Shown here: positions 27,701 to 36,575 of the stretch, piece by piece
How positions within the stretch are numbered: position 1 is the first letter of the stretch
Layout of the letters: each line of letters opens with the position of its first letter
Origin: Candidatus Neomarinimicrobiota bacterium
GTDB lineage: Bacteria > Fidelibacterota > Marinisomatia > Marinisomatales > TCS55
Assembly: GCA_018651745.1 (NCBI GenBank)
Contig: JABIDL010000027.1
Coordinates: 7,636-71,635, forward strand
Direction of reading: 5' to 3'
Length of the DNA stretch: 64,000 bases
The notes under the pieces: model-generated
What the model was told of the DNA's origin: nothing
Database searches by the model: none
The model's input: the letters and a program-made list of their open reading frames with translations, nothing else
Translations under genes and position numbers: made by a program

Positions 27701-28010
27701 TGTTGCTAGGGATTGAATCTGCATAAATTCCGTTGGTCAGAGAATAATCACCTTCAAATATTATTGCATATGATTGCGGAGGAATGCTGATCCCAAATCC
27801 GGAATCAACGAGTGCATCTTCGGATGATTTATCCATAATACTATATCCGCTTAAGTCTGCAGTATCCGTTTGAGAAAGATTAAATAGCTCGACGAATTCG
27901 TTGGGAGAGTCGGTACCTACAAGGTCGTACATTATTTCTGTCATGATGACTTGGGCACAAGAAAATGAAACTAAAAAATAAATGGTAAGAAGATATTTTT
28001 TATAATTCAA
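24765..28010 (-). CDS. Large secreted protein with four lamin-tail domains and a FlgD-like C-terminal domain
   Basis: 1081 residues with a signal peptide (to about residue 19). Four lamin-tail domains begin at about residues 22, 287, 557 and 817; each starts with a variant of INEFM and contains a FVEL/FVEF block. Three CARDB/Ig-like modules separate them and begin DGKLLSDSLTL, DGALLEDQISY and DGGLVQDSNFL. The end (about 985-1081, IIFEPNPFSPNGDGHDDIL) is the FlgD-Ig/gliding-type C-terminal domain common in FCB exoproteins. Likely a surface or exported adhesive protein. Export by a type 9-like system is an inference only. Confidence 0.85.
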   Translation of the reverse strand: MNYKKYLLTIYFLVSFSCAQVIMTEIMYDLVGTDSPNEFVELFNLSQTDTADLSGYSIMDKSSEDALVDSGFGISIPPQSYAIIFEGDYSLTNGIYADSIPSNTILIKVDDSSIGNGLSTADSLYLMDSSGIVIDSLGWTDVAPDGFSLEKVRLTFSNAPENWDVSKDSLGTPGKANSVLPFTVDGKLLSDSLTLTPNIVSSSELISLKGKVINNGTQTISGEIIISTDREDLENIDVSNLAELDTVSFETDLGPFSSGNHSITAHFQVSNDEDTTNNLGTVSAGVRYSEGTLTINEFMPAPSSGMAEFVEFIYHGTDSLNLENWRIADATESGNYIFPDLTLNSSEYFVAAEDSSIISFIPDSVLFIVPNSGFPNLNNTTPDQVRIFDPFGTLIDSIRYDSDWGYSSGVSAEKIFPDSSSDNSSNWKTTEHINGMTPGFVNSVTPRNIDGALLEDQISYSPLPPTSTDSINFSIPVLNSGLQNISGTVSITKDDSQIGGGSFSSLAKFDTTIVTVSIEPMNSGKSVVTIELIVSNDLDSTDNLMVDTINVSYPFGTIQINEFMAMPNNNQTEFVEIVAFDSISLYGWGISDNTLNIQFLPAIEIISGEYVVIAADSNIASYAPTGATVVVPTTGFSTLNNSGDAIFIFDATGTVVDSLIYSSAWGIESEISSEKIRPEFESSVIDNWALSTEIGGMTPGYGNSVTLFDTDGGLVQDSNFLYPVYPTANETSILFIKIMNAGVQAIGGSVSVEENDEEIGSQSISSIAFRDTSQIEVSIPELQSGEHPIVITLSISGDENSTNNIGFDTLLISYPFETVFINEFLSQPETTQTEFIELFNANNISLEGWSISDNTNSKKTLSFSGDNGKRAEYIIIADNDSLLMNLYPVGTISSVPDGFPALNNTSDAIFLYDMTGFIIDSLIYSEDWPLFESRSTEKLRPEFSSNDSSRWAIAVNDTGMTPGKQNSVYFEELANAGNIIFEPNPFSPNGDGHDDILYLKYKLPFETAVIKIEIFDVVGRSIATPYWNVYSAQESILKWDGTKNNGQTARIGIYIVKTTARDGSSGQLWEDVQTVVLAKPL

Positions 28011-28013
28011 TTC

Positions 28014-28433
28014 TTATTTATCGCTTGAAATGAAGTCATGAAGTTTCATCTTTAATAATTCACGGCAATCACGAAATCCAACCAATTGACTTTGGTCAAG
28101 TTTCCACCCTAAAAATGGGTCTGGGATGCTCCAATGTATGTGTTCCGCCCCTCCCGGAAAGGTAGGGCAAGATTGATTGGCATTATCACAGACTGTAATA
28201 ACAATATCCATTCCAAGATCAAGATATTGTTTAATTCCGTCTGACGAATGTCCGGAAATATCAATCCCAATTTCGTCCATAACAGAAATGGCATTGGGAT
28301 GAACGATGGAAGGATGGGTTCCAGCGCTATACACTTCGAATCGATCACCTGCACTATCGCGAAGCAGTCCTTCTGCCATTTGGGATCTACAAGAATTTCC
28401 GGTGCAGATAAATATCACTTTTTCCTTATTCAT
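28014..28433 (-). CDS. arsC: Thioredoxin-type arsenate reductase (LMW-PTPase fold)
   Basis: 139 residues. The P-loop FICTGNSCRS contains Cys10 and Cys15; TVCDNANQSCPTFPGG carries Cys82 and Cys89. This spacing is the same as in the Staphylococcus pI258 ArsC, whose Cys10-Cys82-Cys89 relay reduces arsenate with thioredoxin. No arsR, arsB or ACR3 gene is adjacent, although an ArsB/NhaD-type permease lies at 51736. A protein tyrosine phosphatase role is possible but the Cys82/Cys89 pair argues for arsenate reductase. Divergent from the methyltransferase-like gene. Confidence 0.88.
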   Translation of the reverse strand: MNKEKVIFICTGNSCRSQMAEGLLRDSAGDRFEVYSAGTHPSIVHPNAISVMDEIGIDISGHSSDGIKQYLDLGMDIVITVCDNANQSCPTFPGGAEHIHWSIPDPFLGWKLDQSQLVGFRDCRELLKMKLHDFISSDK

Positions 28434-28523
28434 ACTATTGGAAGTTTACATGTGGCTGGATATATGTCAAATAGTGAATGTGGATTCGTTTTTTGTTATC
28501 GCTATGAAGTTCTAAATTTTCAT

Positions 28524-29315
28524 ATGTCAGATTACGAAAAAGAATCATTTAGTCCACTTTTTACTCATTCGCTGGAACCTGTTGCGGGTCTTACCGTTGA
28601 GGATTTAAACCGATACCTTGCAGCAGTACAATCTGTTGAGGATATAAAGCTGGATGAAGGAGAGTTATCCGAGGGATTATATCACGGAGATGCAATTGCA
28701 GGATTGAAAAAATTACCAAACGAATCCATTGATCTCATTATCACAGAACCGCCAACTAAACCCAGCGGTTCTGCTGTAACATCCGGTAAACGACTGACAC
28801 TTCAGGAATATTATGATTGGAATGCATCTTGGCTAAATGAGGCTTACAGGGTTTTAAAAAACACGGGATCAATTTATCTTTTATGCGGATGGCGCTTATC
28901 AGGAATGTATCATGGGTTATTGAGCAATCAATATAAAGTTCAAACGCGGTTAACTTGGAAGAACCAAAAAGCGAGTTCTGATTCTGAAAATTACAAAAAC
29001 CAACTTGGTGATATCTGGTTTGCAACTAAATCTAATTCTTTCCAATTTTGCATGGATGAAAAATCTAGGGAAGAAAACAAAACAAATTTTTGGCCGGAAA
29101 ATTTAGGATCGGACAATTCTGGCTCAAACCCGGCCGGGGTTTATGAACGATTAATAAAGAATAGTTCTTTTAAATTAAATTGGATTTTAGACCCATTTAT
29201 GGGGAAGGGAACTTCGGGGAAAATGGCAAAAATTTTAGGACGACGATTTATTGGAATTGATGCAGATAAAGACTGCGTTATTATTGCAATGAAGCAAATT
29301 GAAACATCTCAATAA
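28524..29315 (+). CDS. DNA methyltransferase-like protein (beta class) with altered catalytic motif
   Basis: About 263 residues. The order of motifs is that of beta-class N4/N6 amino-methyltransferases: the catalytic motif IV region first (ESIDLIITEPPTKP, about residue 70), then the SAM-binding motif I near the C-terminus (LDPFMGKGTSGKMAKILGRRFIGIDAD, given here in two parts: LDPFMGKGTSG and GRRFIGIDAD). The usual DPPY/NPPY is EPPT here, so activity is doubtful. The start is uncertain: ATG at 28524 gives MSDYEKESF; ATG at 28464 is also in frame. No restriction endonuclease is adjacent, so it is a solitary enzyme or remnant. It is followed 11 bases later by yqeY. Confidence 0.78.
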   Translation: MSDYEKESFSPLFTHSLEPVAGLTVEDLNRYLAAVQSVEDIKLDEGELSEGLYHGDAIAGLKKLPNESIDLIITEPPTKPSGSAVTSGKRLTLQEYYDWNASWLNEAYRVLKNTGSIYLLCGWRLSGMYHGLLSNQYKVQTRLTWKNQKASSDSENYKNQLGDIWFATKSNSFQFCMDEKSREENKTNFWPENLGSDNSGSNPAGVYERLIKNSSFKLNWILDPFMGKGTSGKMAKILGRRFIGIDADKDCVIIAMKQIETSQ

Positions 29316-29326
29316 AGGAGAAAAAC

Positions 29327-29770
29327 ATGGATTTATTTGATCAATTAAAAACAGATATGTATGCTGCCATGAAATCTGGCGAAAAAGAAAAAGCATCGGC
29401 ACTTCGAATTGTTATATCAAAATTGAAGGATAGACAAATTGAAAAAAGAGAAGATCTAAACAAAGAAGAGATATTGAAGGTACTCCGAACACTTGAAAAG
29501 CAAAGGAAAGAATCGGTGGAACAATATCGATCGGCAGGGCGAGATGAACTTGCCGATGCCGAACAAATAGAAGCTGATTTAATCAATACCTACCTTCCGA
29601 AAATGATGGATGAGATGACAATTCGAACTATTGTTGAAGACGTTATTAAAGAAACAGGCGCAGAATCCATGAGCGATGTTGGAAAAGTAATGCCGGTAGT
29701 AATGAAAAGAGGTGCGAACCAAATTGATGGGAAGCAAGCCCAAACTATTTTACGGGAATTACTCGACTGA
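29327..29770 (+). CDS. GatB/YqeY domain protein
   Basis: 147 residues with an AAAGGAG ribosome site. Matches YqeY: N-terminal helix with MYAAMKSGEKEKASALRIVI, then KQRKESVEQYRSAGRDELAD, and the C-terminal VGKVMPVVMKRGANQIDGKQ, which resembles the tRNA-binding tail of GatB. Precise role unknown; members are often found near rpsU-dnaG-rpoD, and here it lies upstream of cvpA and dnaG. Confidence 0.92.
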   Translation: MDLFDQLKTDMYAAMKSGEKEKASALRIVISKLKDRQIEKREDLNKEEILKVLRTLEKQRKESVEQYRSAGRDELADAEQIEADLINTYLPKMMDEMTIRTIVEDVIKETGAESMSDVGKVMPVVMKRGANQIDGKQAQTILRELLD

Positions 29771-29773
29771 ACA

Positions 29774-30325
29774 ATGGAATGGTATTTGGATGCATTGGCT
29801 GTATTTTTTATGATTGGGCTCGGATTAATCGGATATAAACGCGGATTAATTGAAGAGCTTGGTCGTTTATTGGGCTTGGTTTTAGCAATGATATTCGGTT
29901 TTAAATATTATGTAAAAATTTCTGCGCTATTTCTAACTTGGTTATCATTAGATGGTGGAGTGATATTGGTTTTAAGTTTTGCGCTAGTTTTTGTTAGCAC
30001 ATTATTGGTTGTTCGAATTGTGACAAGAATGATCCATTTATTGCTGATGTCAAAAGGTACAAAATGGCTAAATAGAACGATGGGATTTGCATTTGGATTA
30101 ATTAAAGGCGGAGTTGTCCTAACAGCATTGTTGTGGATGACAGAAATATTTTCTGATTCGAAATGGTCTGAATTAATTATGTCTGAATCAAGATTTGCCG
30201 GGGTAATGCAAAATACGCGAATTAAAACTATCCGGATATTTCATTGGGAAGACCCGGTGGAAATGGGAAAATTGTTTATCCAATCTCTGGTAGAAGAATC
30301 CACTGAAAACCAAAGTAAACCATAA
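29774..30325 (+). CDS. CvpA family membrane protein
   Basis: 183 residues with four membrane helices. The opening LDALAVFFMIGLGLIGYKRG and the GLIEELGRLLGLVLA segment are typical of CvpA (colicin V production) proteins, which occur widely and have no settled biochemical role. Three bases separate it from yqeY and it is immediately followed by the dnaG ATG, so it is part of the dnaG operon. Confidence 0.88.
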   Translation: MEWYLDALAVFFMIGLGLIGYKRGLIEELGRLLGLVLAMIFGFKYYVKISALFLTWLSLDGGVILVLSFALVFVSTLLVVRIVTRMIHLLLMSKGTKWLNRTMGFAFGLIKGGVVLTALLWMTEIFSDSKWSELIMSESRFAGVMQNTRIKTIRIFHWEDPVEMGKLFIQSLVEESTENQSKP

Positions 30326-32074
30326 ATGGCGCGAATACCACCAGATGTAATTGACCAAGTTCGAGACTCTGCTGATATTTTGGATGTTGTAAACCAATAT
30401 GTTGATTTAAAACGTAGAGGTCGAAATTATTTTGGTCTTTGTCCTTTTCATCAAGAAAAAACACCCTCTTTCAGTGTTGCTCCTGACAAAGGTATTTATC
30501 ACTGTTTTGGGTGCGGCGCTGGCGGGAACTCGATCAATTTTATTATGGAACACGAAAAGCTGAGTTTTGTGGAATCCGTAAAATCGCTTGGAGAAAAGTA
30601 TGGAGTACAAGTCAATTTTGAAGAAGGCGCCGGCTCCAGCGAATTTTTCAGTGGTCTGTATGAAATCCACGAAAAAGCAGCAGACTTATACCACGGTGTT
30701 CTTTTATCGGAACGGGGATCGGCGGCGCTGTCTTATCTGAATGAAAGAGGACTTACGGTTGAAACACTGAAATTGTTTCGGGTCGGATTCGCTCCGGAAT
30801 CCGGCGATGTGCTCCTCAATACATGCCGAGGAGTTTATTCCGAAGAAATTCTAGAAAAGAGCGGATTATTTAATAGAGGACAATCCGGATTTTTTGATCG
30901 CTTCCGTTCACGGATAATGTTTCCAATCGCAAAGCCGTCAGGGAAAATAATTGCATTCGGCGGACGAATATTCTCTATTGATGATCCTGCAAAATATCTG
31001 AATTCCCCCGAAACGCCGCTTTACAAGAAAAGCGATATTCTCTATGGAATGGATACAACCAAATCAGATATCCGCGAAGAGCGAAATGCTATTTTGGTGG
31101 AGGGATACACAGATTTACTTCAGATATATCAGTCTGGAATAAAAAATGTTGTAGCAGTTTCTGGAACCGCTTTAACGCAAAATCATGTAAATCAGCTCGG
31201 AAAATTCACGAAGAAGGTATCGGTTTTATATGACGGTGATGAAGCCGGAATTCGCGCAGCAATTAGAGCTGGTTATATTTTATTACGAGGATCGGTAGAA
31301 CCCGCCATGGTAGAGATTCCGGACGGAATTGATCCCGACGACTGGATACAGGCTGAAGGCGCAAAGCCTATAGAGTCTGCCATTAAACACGCGAGCTCAT
31401 TGTTAAAATTTCACCTCAATTCAGTTTCTATGGACACTATGTCCGCAGCAGAGAGATCTGAATTGATTAAGGATATTCTTAGGGAAATTTCCGGGATTAA
31501 AGATCCCGTGGTTAGAGATGATTTTTTGAAATCACTTGCATCCTCTGCCAAATTAGATGATATAGAAATCATTCGAATGTTTAAAAGCCAAATAAAAAGG
31601 AAACGTGCTCCAAATATGTCGCAGGAAAAATTGGATGAACCAGATTTATTTACTACCGTGGAAACAAAAGCCCAAGCAGAAATAGTTAAAATTATCGCCA
31701 CACAGGATAGCAAGTTTATCGAAAATTTTACAACACTATTTGACATTAATATCTTTACAAATCCTCTTTTAAAAAAACTCGCTGATTTTATTATAGCCCA
31801 AAAAGGCGAGGTTGATATTCCTGAATTATTAGATCAACTTGATGAAAAAAATGAAAGGGAAAAAATATCGGCCCTCTTCATGGAAGACATGGATCTTATG
31901 GATTCTGACCAAGCTCTAAAAGAATGTATTCGTACGTTAAAAAGACAAAAATTGAAAGAGCAAATTAAATCTTCCAGAATAGCATTAAGGGATGTTGAAT
32001 CTTCTGGGGGAGATGGATCTGAATACTTGAACAAAATTGCACGGTTACAGAAGGAATTGGATGATTTAGTATGA
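30326..32074 (+). CDS. dnaG: DNA primase
   Basis: 582 residues. It lays RNA primers for replication. The CHC2 zinc ribbon is at about residues 38-65 (LCPFHQEKTPSF, then YHCFGCGAGGNSINF), the RNA-polymerase core follows with FRSRIMFPI and IIAFGGR, and the TOPRIM motifs are VEGYTDLLQIYQSG and VLYDGDEAGIRAA. The C-terminal helicase-binding part is shorter and more divergent than in E. coli. It overlaps the next gene by 4 bases (ATGA). No rpoD is adjacent, unlike the classical macromolecular synthesis operon. Confidence 0.96.
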   Translation: MARIPPDVIDQVRDSADILDVVNQYVDLKRRGRNYFGLCPFHQEKTPSFSVAPDKGIYHCFGCGAGGNSINFIMEHEKLSFVESVKSLGEKYGVQVNFEEGAGSSEFFSGLYEIHEKAADLYHGVLLSERGSAALSYLNERGLTVETLKLFRVGFAPESGDVLLNTCRGVYSEEILEKSGLFNRGQSGFFDRFRSRIMFPIAKPSGKIIAFGGRIFSIDDPAKYLNSPETPLYKKSDILYGMDTTKSDIREERNAILVEGYTDLLQIYQSGIKNVVAVSGTALTQNHVNQLGKFTKKVSVLYDGDEAGIRAAIRAGYILLRGSVEPAMVEIPDGIDPDDWIQAEGAKPIESAIKHASSLLKFHLNSVSMDTMSAAERSELIKDILREISGIKDPVVRDDFLKSLASSAKLDDIEIIRMFKSQIKRKRAPNMSQEKLDEPDLFTTVETKAQAEIVKIIATQDSKFIENFTTLFDINIFTNPLLKKLADFIIAQKGEVDIPELLDQLDEKNEREKISALFMEDMDLMDSDQALKECIRTLKRQKLKEQIKSSRIALRDVESSGGDGSEYLNKIARLQKELDDLV

Positions 32075-32529
32075 AAAATGCCACGCTGATATTTCTTGCG
32101 TTAATTTTGAGTCATGAATACAGCTTTTCCCAGGAAATACAATGGAAGAATGCACCCAAACGTACCGCTATTTCCATTGGTTGTGATTCACCAAATGTGC
32201 CTATTTACCTTGATGATCATTTCATTGGAAAATCCCCCCTTGAAAACCCCATTAACGTTACTCCGGGTTGGCATAGAGTGAGCATTTTCCCAAATATGAA
32301 AAATGAATCTATACGTACAATATCAAAAAGCAGAAGAATTAGAGACATTGTAAAAATGGGTTTTCAGGATATTTATGTTGAAGAAGGCAAAATCGAAAAT
32401 GTAGCTCTAACTTATAACCGCATTGAAGCCGAAGTTGATGTTTATGATAAAAAAATGAAGAGCGCGAAAACTATTGGATTTTCTGTGATGCTTCTTTTTG
32501 TCAGCCTTGTTGGATGGGCGCTTTCATAA
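32071..32529 (+). CDS. PEGA-like domain protein with signal peptide and C-terminal membrane helix
   Basis: 152 residues. An N-terminal signal peptide (to about residue 20) is followed by a PEGA-type beta module at about residues 32-70 (VPIYLDDHFIGKSPLENPI), a pattern used in surface-layer and periplasmic proteins. A C-terminal hydrophobic helix (TIGFSVMLLFVSLVGWA) anchors it. Function unknown. Translationally coupled to dnaG and 3 bases ahead of the next gene. Confidence 0.72.
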   Translation: MKNATLIFLALILSHEYSFSQEIQWKNAPKRTAISIGCDSPNVPIYLDDHFIGKSPLENPINVTPGWHRVSIFPNMKNESIRTISKSRRIRDIVKMGFQDIYVEEGKIENVALTYNRIEAEVDVYDKKMKSAKTIGFSVMLLFVSLVGWALS

Positions 32530-32532
32530 AAC

Positions 32533-33417
32533 ATGCGGTCTGCAATTATTCTTTGGGTTGGATTAAACGCGTTATCTGGGCAAGCAGATACGACAACTAT
32601 AAAATATTTCAAAACAAGCCTACTTCGATCTGCTATTCTTAGAAATGAAATAGATGCTAAAGACGTTCGGAAAAATCCTCATTTTAAGGCAGTTTATGAC
32701 GGAAATGGGAAATTGCTGAATATTGAATATATACCCGCGCCATGGGATAAACCCGGCCGGAGGAAATCTGTAAAATCCAAAAACTTGAAACTATATTATA
32801 AAACCTGGAATCCCAGAAGGACAGAACTTGCAGAAGGCCTTACACGTAAAGAAGCGAGAGGGAAGAAATATTTTGAAGCTTTGTTAAACCGGGACGGTAA
32901 GGTTGTTTCGGTAACTGAAATTCACCCATCCGGCCGTAGAAAGTGGACGTATCATTTACAACCCGAATCCAATGACTATTCGATTGAATTTCATTCAAAC
33001 GGGACCATACTTGCTCTAGATAATTTATTGTTTGCCGATGCGGTTAGCGAAGTTCGGCGAGGATGGAATGCGTTATATAAAACAAGAAAAGATGGTCGAC
33101 CAAAACAAGTGCATGTTCAAGATCGTTTAGGCCAACGAGTGTATTATTATACAATTACTTTTGGCGCATCACGCAATCAGGAGTTCTCAGGAAAGACGAT
33201 TAAATCTGAATATTTTAAGGATGATAAATCAAAAGTTGGACACCATGAAATGATCTTTGATAAAAAACGTCGTCTTACCAAAGTTGAATATTTTGATAGA
33301 AAGGATAATCTAATTCAATCTTTTATCCATGAATACCGAGATGCTTTAAAGGAAAAAGTGATTAGCACTATCAATGAGAAGGGTAAAATGGTGGAACGGA
33401 AAATTGTCCCTTATTGA
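32533..33417 (+). CDS. Secreted protein with MORN/YD-like repeats, unknown
   Basis: 294 residues. A short signal peptide (SAIILWVGLNALSGQ) precedes a repeated pattern in which a hydrophobic strand, a Gly/Asp turn and a Lys/Arg-rich strand alternate: VYDGNGKLLNIEYI, LLNRDGKVVSVTEIH, FDKKRRLTKVEYFDRKDNL. This resembles antitoxin- or MORN-like beta repeats, but no family is assigned. It is the last gene of the dnaG operon and is followed by the terminator at 33440. Confidence 0.7.
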   Translation: MRSAIILWVGLNALSGQADTTTIKYFKTSLLRSAILRNEIDAKDVRKNPHFKAVYDGNGKLLNIEYIPAPWDKPGRRKSVKSKNLKLYYKTWNPRRTELAEGLTRKEARGKKYFEALLNRDGKVVSVTEIHPSGRRKWTYHLQPESNDYSIEFHSNGTILALDNLLFADAVSEVRRGWNALYKTRKDGRPKQVHVQDRLGQRVYYYTITFGASRNQEFSGKTIKSEYFKDDKSKVGHHEMIFDKKRRLTKVEYFDRKDNLIQSFIHEYRDALKEKVISTINEKGKMVERKIVPY

Positions 33418-33439
33418 TTATTATGAAATGAAGAGAAAT

Positions 33440-33467
33440 AAAAAACCCCGCAAATGCGGGGTTTTTT
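33440..33467. terminator. Bidirectional rho-independent terminator
   Basis: The stem CCCCGC / GCGGGG is extended by six A-T pairs on either side, with an AAAT loop. It is flanked by A-run and T-run, so it works on both strands, between the convergent dnaG operon and the TonB-dependent receptor gene. Confidence 0.92.
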
Positions 33468-33495
33468 ATTATTAAGAAGTCCTAATATTCCTTAA

Positions 33496-36426
33496 CTAGA
33501 AAGCGATTGAAACACCTGCATTGATGGACATGGGTAATCCAAAAAATACTTCGGCGTCATCAGCATCGTGATCTTGGTCATACGAATTATATTCACTGTT
33601 GTCTGCAGCATCTTGAATATATTTTTCATCAAGAGCATTGAACACATGTAAAAATAACTTGGGTTTTGTTGGCCCTAGTTTGATAGGCAAATTGTAATAA
33701 GCGTGAATATCTAAAATACCAAAATCAGGCGATTTCCACGATTGCTTTCTATCGAAGAAAGCATCACCGGGCGTGTATTCACGGCTTGTTGGGTCCCAAT
33801 CAGCATAATGGTTCATGTAATGTCGGTACAATAACTGAATTGAAGCACCTTCTATCGGGGAAATTGTAAGCCCAGCAATCATATTAGATTGAGGCATATC
33901 TCCAACTTTCAAACCTTCCAAAGCATATGAATAGGATTTTTCAGTACCAGAAGAATCACTACGATAGGTTCCCGAAGCATCATCAAGATAAGACCAATCT
34001 CCAATCCCCGCTCCGAGATCAAGACGTATGGATGGTGAAAACTGGTAAGCAATTTGGGCCTCAACGCCTGTATGTTTTTGATTGATTCCAGTCAAGTAAA
34101 TGATATTATCGTCACCTTCAAGGTTTTGGACATATTTAGTCGCAATTCTATCTTGCCAAAGCGTGTTGTATGCGTTGATACTTACAGCCATATTGCCTTG
34201 TGTGGAGTTAATACCAACCTCGTATGAAGTAAATTTTTCATTGGTTGGATCTTCGGCATATTTTGAATCCCAGTCTTGAATAACCTGATCAAAAATTGGC
34301 GCTTTATCTACTAAGCCAAAGTTGGCCCAAACATCCACTCCAGAGCCGAGGTCCATCATTAATCCACCTTTTACCTGAAAGGTTGTGATTGGGGTTGCTT
34401 CAATGTAAAGCTGCCCGCCACCGCTGACACCAATTCGATTTGCTCCCCACCATGTTGAAGGTTCATCTAGGTCTTTAGCTTGTATATAAGATCCAACATA
34501 TGTGGATAAGGTGTCAACGTTATAAAGTGATGCTTTTTTAAAGTGGTTTAAATGAGTGTATTTCACCGTCGTAGATCCAAACATACCATAAGCAGAAAGT
34601 GGTCCAGAATTCCACTCTGCTTGTGCGAATAAACCTAACCAATCAACTGTATTGGTAAAGTTGTAATCAATCGGATCACCTAGGCCTTTTTGCTGGTCAG
34701 TACCATCATAGTCACTATCTTCATTGATAAAATATTCTCCACCAAGTAAATCCCGGATAGTTTTCACATGATAGATCATTGCGGAACGCCAGTCAATTCC
34801 CACTTGTGTTTTCAGATTTTCATTAACATCGAAGTTAAGTTTTGAAATAGCACCGATGGTTGATTGACGGTTATTGCTATTACGCAAAATACCAATAGAT
34901 TCTTTTCCTGCACGAGCAAATGTTTTTTTATAGGCGTAGACAGTATCACCATCGGATGCATTAGCAGCAATGGTAGCGTCCCAGTCTCTTACCCATGGTG
35001 AAGGTCCATAATAGTATTTGTACCAATTTGATTCTGCGGTACCTAAATCATTTTTCCCATTAGCATCAGTAGTAACGATTGTTCCATATGTACCGGTTCC
35101 GCCACCCATTCCGCCAGACCAATACAAAATACTGGAAAGATGCATTTTTTCGTTCAATGTCCAATAGTGGTTTAGACTGACCTGGGGTTTATGAAAGAAA
35201 TTCTCACGTTCAGAAAGATTGCTGGATTCATGACGGGCTACACCATTTTCATTTGGTTTTCCGTACATTTGCCAATGTTGCTGTCCTGTTGCTGCGTCCA
35301 GAATTGCCTGAGATGAAGCTGAAATATTTGCAACATTTTGGTTAAAAGATCTTCCAGTTTCTATGAACTCACCGCCATTTGAGGCTAAAGCATTCTCATC
35401 ATACGTTGCTAGAGATAAGGCGTAATTAGAATCATAGACAGCGATATTTTGTTTGTATAGGCTTTGGCCGTGTCTCTGAGGAGCACCCAAAGCATACAAT
35501 TCGAAGCGATGATTTTTTGATGCATTAAAACTTGCCCCAATATAATAAGCCCAAGCATCTGTCCATGTGCCTTGTACATAACCTGTGCCCGTTTTTCTAA
35601 CAACGGTTCCGCTTACGGCTAGCTTGTCATTCATGATGAGCCCGGAATGAAATGACCCCGTTGTTTTTAAAAATCCATCATTTCCTACTTCTTGTTTAAA
35701 CAATCCTCTGCGTTCCTGAGCTGTGGGATCCGTGATGACATTCATTGATCCTCCAATTGAGGGGGTTGCCAAATTTACAGCACTTAAACCCTTTTGCATT
35801 TGAATGGAACTTGTTGCATCCGATACGCCGTCCCAATTAGACCAGTAAACCCATCCATTTTCCATATCGTTTACGGGAACACCGTTAATCATAATGGCAA
35901 CATTTCGTTGGTTAAAACCGCGAACATTTATACGAGCATCACCGGCACCACCACCCTGTCCTGTAGAATAAACACTTGGGACCGTATTTAATATCAAAGG
36001 AATATCTCTAGACCCAAGCCGTAATTGTAAATCTTCTTTGCTGATATTTGAATATGCGACGGGAGAGTTTTCACCAGCTCTTGACGCTAATACTTCGAGC
36101 GCCGATAATGAAATCACGGTAGAAGCCAAAGAAAAATCTGCAGTTATTGCATCGTCAGAAACTGTTACCGGTTCACTGCTACTTTCATAACCTATTACAG
36201 ATGCTGTGACTATGTATGTGCCGGCAGGTACATTATCTATGCTGTAGGTACCGCTTGCATTTGCTGCTGCACCCATGTTTGTTCCATCAACGACGACGTT
36301 TGCGCCTGCAAGTCCATTACCAGTAGATGCGTCTGTGACTGTTCCCGAAATTGATCCCTGTGCGTATAGTGCCAAAGGCAATAGAAAGGTGAAGAGAAAT
36401 GTATTCATTTGTGTGAGTTTACTCAT
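33496..36426 (-). CDS. TonB-dependent outer-membrane receptor with regulatory-like N-terminal domain
   Basis: About 976 residues from the ATG at 36426, chosen because AAGGAG precedes it by 7 bases and a signal peptide follows (MNTFLFTFLLPLALYAQG). A carboxypeptidase-regulatory-like domain (about 24-110, GSISGTVTDASTGNGLAGAN) precedes the plug (about 120-240, INVRGFNQRNVAIMINGVPV) and the 22-strand barrel; the C-terminus GVSIAF is a typical last strand. It imports a large ligand across the outer membrane with TonB energy. No SusD gene is adjacent, so it is not a SusCD pair; substrate unknown. Monocistronic. Confidence 0.92.
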   Translation of the reverse strand: MSKLTQMNTFLFTFLLPLALYAQGSISGTVTDASTGNGLAGANVVVDGTNMGAAANASGTYSIDNVPAGTYIVTASVIGYESSSEPVTVSDDAITADFSLASTVISLSALEVLASRAGENSPVAYSNISKEDLQLRLGSRDIPLILNTVPSVYSTGQGGGAGDARINVRGFNQRNVAIMINGVPVNDMENGWVYWSNWDGVSDATSSIQMQKGLSAVNLATPSIGGSMNVITDPTAQERRGLFKQEVGNDGFLKTTGSFHSGLIMNDKLAVSGTVVRKTGTGYVQGTWTDAWAYYIGASFNASKNHRFELYALGAPQRHGQSLYKQNIAVYDSNYALSLATYDENALASNGGEFIETGRSFNQNVANISASSQAILDAATGQQHWQMYGKPNENGVARHESSNLSERENFFHKPQVSLNHYWTLNEKMHLSSILYWSGGMGGGTGTYGTIVTTDANGKNDLGTAESNWYKYYYGPSPWVRDWDATIAANASDGDTVYAYKKTFARAGKESIGILRNSNNRQSTIGAISKLNFDVNENLKTQVGIDWRSAMIYHVKTIRDLLGGEYFINEDSDYDGTDQQKGLGDPIDYNFTNTVDWLGLFAQAEWNSGPLSAYGMFGSTTVKYTHLNHFKKASLYNVDTLSTYVGSYIQAKDLDEPSTWWGANRIGVSGGGQLYIEATPITTFQVKGGLMMDLGSGVDVWANFGLVDKAPIFDQVIQDWDSKYAEDPTNEKFTSYEVGINSTQGNMAVSINAYNTLWQDRIATKYVQNLEGDDNIIYLTGINQKHTGVEAQIAYQFSPSIRLDLGAGIGDWSYLDDASGTYRSDSSGTEKSYSYALEGLKVGDMPQSNMIAGLTISPIEGASIQLLYRHYMNHYADWDPTSREYTPGDAFFDRKQSWKSPDFGILDIHAYYNLPIKLGPTKPKLFLHVFNALDEKYIQDAADNSEYNSYDQDHDADDAEVFFGLPMSINAGVSIAF

Positions 36427-36575
36427 GATTGTGCTCCTTGGGTTTGAAATGATAGACATTTTATTTACTTCAGGTAAATATCCATTATATACTAACAAAA
36501 ATTAGAAACAGCCAGCCAGTATTTCAATGAGTTTGAAAAGAATTATTAGCATTCTGTATTTGAAATGTTTTTTAC
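36427..36575 (-). promoter_or_regulatory. Upstream region of the TonB-dependent receptor gene
   Basis: 149 bases between the receptor start and the SRAP gene end. It must carry the receptor promoter. It is AT-rich with several possible -10 boxes (for example TATAAT-like on the minus strand near 36485-36490), but no convincing pair was assigned and no operator was recognised. Confidence 0.35.
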
